Part shown: one piece after another, positions 1 to 9,200 of the stretch
Numbering within the stretch: position 1 is the first letter of the stretch
Layout of the letters: the number at the start of each line of letters is the position of its first letter
Source of the DNA: Brevibacillus dissolubilis
GTDB taxonomy: Bacteria > Bacillota > Bacilli > Brevibacillales > Brevibacillaceae
Direction of reading: 5' to 3'
Assembly (NCBI RefSeq): GCF_006170445.1
Contig: NZ_VCNA01000002.1
Location: 1 to 64,000, forward strand
Length of the DNA: 64,000 bases
Made by a program: the position numbers and the translations under genes
Notes under the pieces: model-generated
Seen by the model: the letters and a program-made list of their open reading frames with translations, nothing else
Databases searched by the model: none
Told to the model about the DNA's origin: nothing

Positions 1-75
1 ATCGACATGCAGCCGTATGGCTTCACGTTTAATCGATTCTGGATAGCTTTGAAACTTCTGTCCTTTTACTGCCAT
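1..75 (-). CDS. IS3-family transposase OrfA, N-terminal 25 residues (partial)
   Basis: The frame starts at ATG 75 and reads MAVKGQKFQSYPESIKREAI before running off the left edge. This matches the start of OrfA helix-turn-helix proteins of IS3-family elements (KGQKFQSY...K.EA.RL pattern). OrfA provides DNA binding, and the full transposase is normally made by frameshifting into OrfB, which is not visible here. The start lies just inside the inverted-repeat leader of the element. Only the first 75 nt can be judged, so intactness is unknown. Confidence 0.7.
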   Translation of the reverse strand, partial: MAVKGQKFQSYPESIKREAIRLHVD

Positions 76-81
76 AAAAAA

Positions 82-145
82 TGCACCCCCTAAAGTTCAT
101 CGGTTAAACCAGGGGGTTTTTCCAATGTCTACTTTAAGGGGTGCA
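82..145. repeat. Inverted repeat forming a stem-loop in the IS leader
   Basis: TGCACCCCCTAAAGT (82-96) and ACTTTAAGGGGTGCA (131-145) are complementary over 15 nt with one mismatch. The loop contains a second short G/C-rich inverted repeat. The inference is that it shields orfA from read-through transcription. Confidence 0.6.
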
Positions 146-199
146 CTTCATTACCGCAAAGTCAGGGGCTTCCCCTATCAACTATGAATAATCACCCTA

Positions 200-1480
200 T
201 CAAGATGCTACTGCTTTTTCCCCTTCCTTCACCCCTGCCATCGAAACTCTCAGATAAATACTCAAACTCACAATGACAATCGAAGAGATCAATACAGGAA
301 GATAACTGCTGTGTTTAAACTGGTCAAACAGCACCCCGAAGATCATCTGTCCCAGCGGAGCCGTCGCTGTCGCCAGCGTGACGACGAGTGACATCACGCG
401 GCCAAGCAGCTCACCAGGCGTATTCTGCTGAACCATGGTACCGATCACGATGTTGAACACAGCACCGATTGCAAAAATCGAGAATCCGCACGCAGTGAAG
501 AACCAGAACGGTACGATGCTGCTCGAAAACATGCCAGTGAACAGCGGATTAATCGATGCTGACGCAAGGAACAGGAAAATTCCGCTAAGACCGATGATCG
601 AGAAGAAAATCCGCGCCCGATCCATGTTTTTGGTGAATTTTCCGATGAGGAACGGTGCCATCAGGCTGCCTGCCAAGACCAGACCTTCGCAAAGCCCGTA
701 CATTTGGTCAGACACCTGCAGGGTGATTTTGGTGATATACGCAATCCCTACGGTAAAAATCGGCCCAAGGAACAGGTTGACCACGAGCAGGGCCAAGAGG
801 GTTTTCCAGAGAAGCTGGTCATTGCGGACGAAGCGGAAGCCCTGCCCGAGATCGGAAGCAAAGGTCTTGAAGATGTTGCCGGAATGCTGGCGTTTGACAA
901 ATTCGATAACAATACACATGCTGAGAATTCCGGCGAGCAGGAAGCTGAGTCCGTTGATTAATAGGATCACGTTCATACCCATCATGCTGTAGATAAGCCC
1001 GGCAAGTACAGGGCCGCTCAGGTTGGAGGTGGTCGTGATCAGGGTGTTGAGCGCGTTGGCTTCCATCAGTTGTTCTTTGGGCACCAGAGACGGAACCATG
1101 GCACGTACGGTTGGCTGATACACGGTTGTAAAGATAGCCAGCAGCATGACACTTACATAGATGGCTGGCATATTCAGACTGTCATTGGCAGATAAGAGCA
1201 GCATCACCCCGACGACGATGGCACTCAGGACATCCAGCACAATCATGATAGTGCGGCGGTTGAAGCGGTCGGCGATCACACCTGCAACTGGGCCAAGCAG
1301 GATGCTTGGGATCAGGGACATCGCGAGCACCGAGGCGAAAATCGTACCCGAGCCGGTCAGTCCCAGTACATATAGGGAAAGCGCGAATCGTTGGATCGTG
1401 CTGCCTAAGAGTGAGATGATCTGTCCGATCGTCAGAAAGGCAAAACTTCGATTTTGAAACAGTGGCATGTATTTATTCAT
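200..1480 (-). CDS. MFS exporter of NRPS locus 1
   Basis: A 426-residue membrane protein of the major facilitator superfamily, drug/peptide efflux type, with about 12 hydrophobic segments. The loop between segments 2 and 3 carries the family motif (GPVAGVIADRFNRR, residues ~62-75). It starts at ATG 1480 behind AAGGGGAG, 13 nt after the ketosynthase stop, so it is probably the last gene of the NRPS locus 1 operon. It closely resembles the second MFS protein at 52888-54204 along its whole length. The inferred role is export of, or self-protection against, the peptide made by NRPS 1; the substrate cannot be read from sequence. An IS end lies about 55 nt downstream, and no clear terminator remains between them. 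Confidence 0.85.
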   Translation of the reverse strand: MNKYMPLFQNRSFAFLTIGQIISLLGSTIQRFALSLYVLGLTGSGTIFASVLAMSLIPSILLGPVAGVIADRFNRRTIMIVLDVLSAIVVGVMLLLSANDSLNMPAIYVSVMLLAIFTTVYQPTVRAMVPSLVPKEQLMEANALNTLITTTSNLSGPVLAGLIYSMMGMNVILLINGLSFLLAGILSMCIVIEFVKRQHSGNIFKTFASDLGQGFRFVRNDQLLWKTLLALLVVNLFLGPIFTVGIAYITKITLQVSDQMYGLCEGLVLAGSLMAPFLIGKFTKNMDRARIFFSIIGLSGIFLFLASASINPLFTGMFSSSIVPFWFFTACGFSIFAIGAVFNIVIGTMVQQNTPGELLGRVMSLVVTLATATAPLGQMIFGVLFDQFKHSSYLPVLISSIVIVSLSIYLRVSMAGVKEGEKAVAS

Positions 1481-1492
1481 GGGACTCCCCTT

Positions 1493-3286
1493 CTATCCGT
1501 TCACCGGCTCTGCTTTTTTTGGTTCGACAAAACACTTTTTCCGTTCAAATGGGTAGGTCGGCAGGGCGAGGCGGTGGCGCTGTTCGCCTGCATGCAGCTC
1601 TGTACGTTCAACCGGAGTACCAGAGAGCCAGTGTTGTCCCCACTTGATCAGCAGTTCACGTTCGTCTGCTTCTGCACCGTGTTCGTTTTGCAGGCGGGCC
1701 AGCAGGTTTTTATCCTCCTCTGCGGATGCAACGGCAGCGGTGTCATAGTTGGCGACTCCTGTAAAGACATGGAGCGGGTCGCGCTCACGCAAGGCTTGGG
1801 CCGCCTGTTCATGGGAGTTGCAGATGACGAAGCGGCGGTAACGGAACTGGGCACGTCCTATGAGTAACGTATAGGCGATATCGGCTAATTGGACGTCAGG
1901 ATGATTGCTCACATATTCGGCAAGCTGATCGGTCGCCGCTTCCAATGCAGATGGGGTCTTCGCGGAGAGGACGAGGAGCTGCCATTCCTTGGAGTCGCCG
2001 GATTCTGGGCGCTGTGGTGCTTCCTCGATGATCGCGTGGACATTGGTTCCGCCGATCCCCAGAGAGGTCACACCGGCACGGCGCGGTACCCCCTCTGTTC
2101 TTTTCCAATCCGTCAGCTTGGTATTGACATAGAATGGAGAGTTGGCAAAGTCGATCTGCGGATGCGGTTTTTCATAGCCCAGTGTCGGTGGAATCTGTTC
2201 GTGTGTCAGAGACAAGACGGTTTTCATCAGGCTGAGGATGCCTGTAGCTGCTGCGGTATGACCAATGCTTGGCTTGATCGAGCCGATCGGGCAAAAGCCG
2301 ACCTGATCGGTGGTCTCACGGAATGCCTGGGTCAGTGCGGAGATCTCCATGGCGTCTCCTAGCGGTGTACCCATCCCGTGTGTTTCTACATAAGAGATGG
2401 TGTCTGCCGGAATATCTGCGAGCGTGATGGCATCAGAGATGACGTCTGCCTGAGCGTCCATGCTGACTACATGGAAGTTCATTTTGCGTGAACCGTCATT
2501 GTTGATGGCGGTTGCCTTGACCACGGCATGGATGGTATCGCCATCCGCAATGGCATCTTCGAGTCGCTTCAGCAGGACGACCCCTACTCCGTTGGCTGGC
2601 ACGGTACCGCCCGCTCTCTCGTCAAACGGGTGGCATTCTCCATCTGGGGAGTAGACCCCCTCTGGATAGTAGTCATAGCCCACTCCATTTTGCACCCCGA
2701 CCGATACACCGCCAGCGAGAGCCATATCGGTATCGTACGTCAGCAACCCTTGGCATGCGAGGTGGAAAGCGACGAATGAAGCGGAACATGCGGACTGCGT
2801 GGTGAAGCTCGGGCCGTTCAGATTGAATTCATAGGAGACGCGGGTTGCCAGAAAGTTGGTTTCATTCGTGACAACGGCTTCCCGGAAGTCTATGAAGGTG
2901 AGTTTCGTCGGATCGATATTTTTCATCAAATAGGGCCAATAGTAATTGCCGTTGATTCCGCCATAGACACCTGTGCGCTTGCCAGAGGTCACGATGTCGT
3001 ATCCCGCGTGTTCAAAAGCCTGCCAGCAGCACTCCATGAAAATGCGCTGCTGCGGGTCGATCAGCTCAGCCAGCTGTGGTGAAAACCCGAAGAACTCGGC
3101 GTCAAAATATTCGGGATCAATCATCAGCCCTTTTGCATAGACATGCCCAGGCTTACGCTCCCCTTCGACGGGAGGGAAAGAGGAAATCTGGGAGATTCCC
3201 TCTTTCAGATTGGTCCAAAACTCGTCTAAGCTGTTCGCGCCGGGAAAACGTCCGGCCATCCCGATGATTGCAATCTCGTTGCTCAT
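1493..3286 (-). CDS. Free-standing polyketide-type ketosynthase (KS plus post-KS linker, no AT or ACP)
   Basis: A 597-residue protein. Residues 1 to ~425 are a type I PKS ketosynthase with a complete catalytic set: Cys167 (SACSAS), His303 (ETHGMGT) and His343 (SIGHTAAA). Residues ~430-580 resemble the KS-to-AT linker, and the chain ends just past the LPTYPFERK motif that normally closes that linker. No AT, KR or ACP follows. The start at ATG 3286 is 3 nt after the NRPS stop (TAA, then TAG). Its ribosome binding site AGGAGGAG is built from the terminal Arg codons of the NRPS, so the two are translationally coupled. It presumably accepts the peptidyl chain from the last NRPS carrier domain. The extender unit and carrier are not in view. 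Confidence 0.85.
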   Translation of the reverse strand: MSNEIAIIGMAGRFPGANSLDEFWTNLKEGISQISSFPPVEGERKPGHVYAKGLMIDPEYFDAEFFGFSPQLAELIDPQQRIFMECCWQAFEHAGYDIVTSGKRTGVYGGINGNYYWPYLMKNIDPTKLTFIDFREAVVTNETNFLATRVSYEFNLNGPSFTTQSACSASFVAFHLACQGLLTYDTDMALAGGVSVGVQNGVGYDYYPEGVYSPDGECHPFDERAGGTVPANGVGVVLLKRLEDAIADGDTIHAVVKATAINNDGSRKMNFHVVSMDAQADVISDAITLADIPADTISYVETHGMGTPLGDAMEISALTQAFRETTDQVGFCPIGSIKPSIGHTAAATGILSLMKTVLSLTHEQIPPTLGYEKPHPQIDFANSPFYVNTKLTDWKRTEGVPRRAGVTSLGIGGTNVHAIIEEAPQRPESGDSKEWQLLVLSAKTPSALEAATDQLAEYVSNHPDVQLADIAYTLLIGRAQFRYRRFVICNSHEQAAQALRERDPLHVFTGVANYDTAAVASAEEDKNLLARLQNEHGAEADERELLIKWGQHWLSGTPVERTELHAGEQRHRLALPTYPFERKKCFVEPKKAEPVNG

Positions 3287-3289
3287 CTA

Positions 3290-6200
3290 TTATCTCCTCC
3301 TGTTGTTGCGCAGTCCTTTTTGGTTTTGAATCGCATCTCGTTTTCGTCTGGCCAGCTCTTGGGTCTGTGCCATGTCTTTTACCGTAGGTTTGTTCTGTTG
3401 ATCGGTCTGCAGATAAGCGGACAGCTCCTCGATGGTCGTATAGCGGAACAGCTCGACCAGCGGGAATTCGCGTTCCAGCTCTTTTTTCACTTGCTGGTGG
3501 ACGGTCATCAGCGAAAGCGAATTGCCTCCGACATCGAAGAAGCTGTTGGTCACCCCGACCTCGTGCAGACCGAGGACGGATTTCCAGATGGATGCGATCT
3601 TGTGCTCCATGTCGTTGCGCGGTGCGATCTGGTTGCCGAGGGCTGCCATCTGATTGCCTTCTGGTGCAGGCAGCTTTTTGCGGTCCACTTTTCCGTTGGA
3701 GGTAAGCGGCATCGCGTCGAGCTGCATGAAGTGAGACGGGATCATGTAGGTCGGCAGGTTGATGGACAGGTATTGGCGCAGATCGCTGATGCTGAGTGTG
3801 GCAGACGCTGTGAAGTAGGCGCACAGGTAGTCTTGGCCCAGCTCGTTTTTGCGTGCGATGACGATGGTCTCGTGGATCTCTGGATGGCTGAGCAGCTGTG
3901 TCTCAATCTCGCCGATTTCGATGCGGAAGCCGCGGATCTTCACCTGATGGTCGATTCGGCCTTGGTACTCCATCTCACCGTTGGGCAGCATCCGTGCGAG
4001 GTCACCGGAGCGATAGAGTCGTTCACTTGGGTTGTACGGGTTCACGATGAAGCGTTCGCTGGTTAGCTCTTCCCGGTTGAGGTAGCCTCGTGCCACACCC
4101 AGACCGCCGACATACATCTCGCCTACGACACCGAGTGGGACTAATTTTTGCTGTGGGTCAAAAATGTAGGTGGTCAGCGTCGGAATCGGTGTACCGATGT
4201 TGGACAGGTTGGTATCCATCTCCTGTGCCGTGATTTCCTTGTACGTCACGTGAACGGTGGTCTCGGTGATGCCGTACATGTTGATCAGCTTAGCCGCCGG
4301 GTATTTGGCATGGAACGGCTTGAGCCTGATCGGATGGAGCGCCTCCCCGCCGAAGATGATGCAGCGGATGGACAGGTCTGCCGTCTGGATCTGCTCTTCG
4401 ATATGAAGCAGCGAATAGAACGCGGTCGGAGTCTGGTTGAGGATCGTGACCCGTTGTTTTCGCAGCAGTTGGGCGAATTCTTCCGGGTTTTGTGCCGTTT
4501 CTTTTGGTACGATGACCAGCTTGCCGCCATACAGGAACGCGCCGTACATCTCCCAGACCGAGAAGTCGAAGCAGAAGGAATGGAACATCGTCCATACGTC
4601 ATTTTCGTTGAAATCAAACAGGCTCTGGTCGTTGATCATCAGGCGGACGACGTTGCGGTGTTCGATCATGACGCCTTTTGGTTTACCCGTCGTGCCGGAT
4701 GTGTAGATGATGTAGGCCATGTCGTCAGGTGTGTTGACAGACGGCAGGTCGCTGCAATCGCCTGTGTAGATCGAATCGTCGTGAAGCTCGATCACTTCTC
4801 CGTCAAAAGGAACCGTGCCGATCCACTTGTCATTGGTTAACAATAGCTTGGCCCCGCTGTCTTCGAGCATGAAGGCTTTGCGGTCTTCCGGGTATTCCGG
4901 ATCAATCGGCACGTACACCCCGCCTGCCTTGATGATCGCGATGATGCCGACGAGCATATCGAGGGAGCGCTCGATGAGTAAGCCGACGAAATCGTTCGGT
5001 AGTATGCCTTTGCTCCGGATGAGTCGGGCGAGTTGGTTTGCTTTTTCGTTCAGTTGGCGGTAAGTCAGGCTCTCTTCGCCGCATACCACTGCCGTGTTGT
5101 CAGGATGCAGACGGGCCTGTTCTTCAAAGAGTTGATGGATCGTCACATCGCTTGGATAGCCGGCATCGGTCTGGTTGAAGGTGACGAGCAGCTGATGCTT
5201 CTCCGCATCGGTCAGGATATCGACGTCAGCGAGGAGGATGTCCGGATTGCCCGCGACCGCCCGCAGAACCTGTGTGAGATGACCAGCGAAGCGTTGCATG
5301 GTTTCCCGTGCGAACAGCTTGGTGGCATAGGTGACATAGAAGCTGAGCTGCTTGTCAGAATCCATCGCGGTGACATGAAGATCGAACTTCGCCGCTCTCT
5401 GGTCGATGTCAAACGGCATCACGGTTGCACCGTCGAGCGTGAGCGTGCCATCTACGGCATTTTGCACAGCGAACATGACATCAAAAATCGGGTTGCGAGT
5501 CAGATCGCGCTGGAGATTCAATCTGCCGACCAGCTCTTCAAATGGATAGTCCTGATGCTCAAAGGCGTTCAGCGACGTTTCTTTGATCTCTTGCAGGAAG
5601 TGGGCAAACGTCTTCTGGCTCTCTGGATAACCGCGCAGGACAAGTGTGTTGACAAACATCCCCACCACTTGCTGCAGCTCTGCATGAGAACGGCCTGCGA
5701 TCGGACTGCCGACGAGGATATCCTCTTGGCGGCTGTACTTGGAGAGCAACACTTGCAGGGCCGCTAGCAGAACCATGTAGATGGTCGTCCCTGTCTGCGT
5801 AGCGAGAGATCGGAGCGCCTGGGTCAGCTCGCTGTCTGCGGCAAAGGTGAGCAAATCACCATCGAAGCTTTGCACAGATGGTCTTGGGTAATCCGTCGGC
5901 ATCTGCAGCACGGGCAACTCGCCGTCTAGTACCTGCATCCAGAAGGCTTCCTGGCGTTGCATCTGGTCGGTGTGGTACTGAGCTTCTTGCCAGGCGGTGA
6001 AATCTTTGTACTGGATGCGAGGTTCTGACCGCTCATCTTTGTTCGCATCTGCCTGTGCTTTTTCATATTGCTCATGGTCGCTGTAGATCGCGGAGAGCTC
6101 ATCCAGCAGGATCTGCGTGGAAACGCCGTCTGAGATGAGATGGTGCATGTCCAGCATCAAAAGATGGCGGTTCTCTCCATAGATGACCAAGTCGGCGCGC

Positions 6201-9200
6201 ATCAGCGGTGCCTGATCGATGGCAAATGGCTGGACGAACTGCTTGGCGGTCTGTTCAAGCTCATCCTCTGCCGCATGGCTGTATCCGAGTGTGAAAGCCA
6301 GAGGTTCATGAATCCGCTGAACCGGCTTGTTATCGATCCATTCAAACGATGTACGCAAGCTTTCATGACGATCCACCAGCGTCTGGAATGCCTGCTCCAG
6401 TCTGGCTGGTTCGAGGCTTCCATCGATTTTCCAGAACACAGGCATGTTGTAGTTGGTAGATGCCTCAATCATCTGACCGACGATGAGCAGACGCTTCTGC
6501 GCGGAAGAGACGGGGTAGGTGTCTCGCTTCTCTGCCAGCGGGATGCTCTCGTAATATACCGCCGTCGTCGCCGCTGCCTCTGACTCCGCCAGTTCCGCGA
6601 GAAGCGGGGCCAGCTCTGCGATGGTCTGGTGTTGGAAAATGGCGCGGATCGACAGCTGCACGTTCCACTGCTGATGGATGCGGGTGACGAGGACGGTGGC
6701 TTTGAGCGAATGTCCGCCCAGATCGAAAAAGTTGTCGTAGATGCCTGCACGCCCGATGCCGAGTACGTCTTGCCAGATGGCAGCCAGCACGGCTTCGGTC
6801 TCGTTGCGCGGTGCGGTGTACTCCACTCCGGTGTGCAATTGGTTGCTTGGTGCGGGCAGGCGCTTTTTGTCGATCTTGTTGTTGACCGTCAGCGGCATGC
6901 GCGCAAGCTGTACCAGATAGCTTGGGATCATGTAGGCGGGCAGCGTCTGTTTGAGATGCTGACGCAGTTCGCTTGCACCAAGTTCGCGTGTGGCTGTCAG
7001 ATAGGCACACAGTTCGGTTTGACCTGTTGCGTCTGTATAGGGGATGACGATGGTTTCGTGTACCGCTTCGTGGGTCAGGAGCGTTGCCTCGATCTCCCCT
7101 GTCTCGATGCGGTGGCCGTGGATTTTCACCTGATCGTCGATACGGCTGATGTATTCCAGATTGCCATCAGGGAGCCACTTGACGATGTCGCCTGTCCGAT
7201 ACATGCGTTCACCTGGAATGAACGGATTCAGGACGAATTTTTCTTCGGTTAATTCGGGCCGGTTGAGATAGCCGAGCGCTAGTCCTGCGCCGCTGATGCA
7301 CAATTCACCCGGCAGGCCGACTGGTTGCAGTTGGTTGGATGTATTGACCACATACACTTGTACGTTATCAATCGGGCCGCCCATCGGTACGAGCGAATCT
7401 TCGCGCTCTTCTGCCACCCAGCCTGTCGCCATGACAGATGCTTCGGTTGGGCCATAGCCGTTGACATAGGTTCGCTTTTTCCACGTATCTACGGTGGACT
7501 TGTCTGGTGCGGAGCCGCCTGTGAGCATGAAGCGCATGGATGGAATCCGGTCTGCTTTTACATTGACTAAAAAAACTGGTGACAGGATCGCGGCGGTCAG
7601 CTGATGACGGTCGACAAACTCTTCAAAACGGGACGGATCTTGTGCTGTTTCTTTGGTCATCAGATACATGGATGCGCCGTTCAACAGGCAGACGAAGATC
7701 TCCATGACCGCTGCGTCAAAGGCGAAGCTGGCAAACTGTGGCATGCGGTCCTGCTCGGTCAGACCATAGGCGGTATGGACAAAATGCTGCAGGTTGACGA
7801 TGCCGTGGTGTGGGAGCATCACGCCTTTTGGACGGCCTGTCGTGCCCGAGGTGTAGATCACGTAGGCGAGATTGTCTGGCTGGATCGGGATGTTGAGATC
7901 GCTTGCGTCTGCGTGATAGACGGCAGTGTCATTGAGATCAAGAATCTCTCCGGCGAATGGCAGGTGGCTGTTGCTGTTGCTTTCGTCGTTCGTCTCAAGC
8001 ATCACCTCAAGCAGATGGGTCTGTGTCAGCAGGAACTTCGCCTGACTGTCCTCCAGCATGTAGGACTTGCGCTCTTGCGGATACACCGGATCGATTGGCA
8101 TGTAGGCGGCCCCGGCTTTTAGCACCGCGAGAATCGCGATGATCATCTCCAGTGAACGTTCGGTCATGATGGCAACGATGTCTTGCGGCTGTACCCCTTT
8201 TGCCACGAGAGTGCGGGCAAGCTGGTTCGCTTTTTCATTCAGCTCCGGGTACGTCAGCTCCGTTCCCTCGAAGTGAAGAGCCAGATGGTGTGCAGGCAGC
8301 ATCTGTACGCGTTCTTCAAAGAGTTGTGGCATGGTTTTGCCGCTTGGATATGGGGCGCTGGTCTGATTGTGCTGCGCGAGCTGTTGTTTTTCTTGCGCCG
8401 TCACCATGTCGATCTCGGACAAGCCAATCTGCGGGTTGTCCACAATCTGACAAAGGATCTGCTTGAAGTGCCCAGCAAGTCGCTCCATGGTATCGCGACG
8501 GAACAGTCCCATACTGTAGGCAAAAGAGCCAGCAATCCCGTGACGGCTCTCCGTCAGCGTCAAGGTCAGGTCGAACTTCGCCACCTTGTAGTCAAACGAG
8601 TACGGCTTCGCCACCGCAGTCCCGAATGCAGGCGTCCCATCCTCTGCGTCATGCAGGGCGAACATCACGTCAAACAACGGATTGCGGCTGATATCGCGTC
8701 TGACCTCCAGCGTCTCCAGCAGCTGCTCGAATGGATAGTCTTGGTTCTCAAAAGCCTGTAGAGCACGCTCCTTGATCTCGGCCAAAAATCCAGTGAAGTT
8801 CTTATCCCATGCCGGATTGCCACGCATGACCACTGTGTTGACAAACATACCCACTACCGTATGCAGGTCAGCGTGTGGACGGCCTGCTGCCGGACTGCCG
8901 ATCAGGATGTCGTCTTGACCGCTGTATTTGGCTAACAGCACGTGAAGGGAAGCCAGCAGAACCATGTACATCGTAGATCCGGTCTGAGCGGCCAGCTCTC
9001 GTAAGCCTTGTGCCAGCCCCTCTTCCATGACAAAAGGAATCCGGTCTCCTTCAAAAGACTGTACAGGCGGTCTCGGGTAATCGGTCGGCAGCTGTAGGAC
9101 AGGAAGCTCGCCGCCAAGGGTGTGCTGCCAGTATGCTTTTTGCTCCAGCATGTAGTCGGTCTGGATCAGGTCTTCTTGCCATACGGCGTACTCCTTGTAC

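Larger units (their letters stand above)
1..145 (-). mobile_element. Left end of an IS3-family insertion sequence (continues off the window)
   Basis: On the minus strand the element begins at 145 with TGCACCCCTTAAAGT, and the orfA start codon lies 70 nt inside. Ends starting TG, with a short leader before orfA, are usual for IS3-family elements. The 15-nt arm 131-145 pairs with 82-96 with a single mismatch, so any transcript entering the element would fold over the orfA leader. Host sequence resumes at 146, about 55 nt past the stop of the MFS gene of NRPS locus 1. The other end, the target duplication and the rest of the transposase lie outside the window. Confidence 0.75.

Noticed and set aside
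1493-3286. Ketosynthase as a fatty-acid FabF/FabB enzyme
   Set aside because: It has a type I PKS-style start and the post-KS linker ending in LPTYPFERK, and it is coupled to an NRPS.
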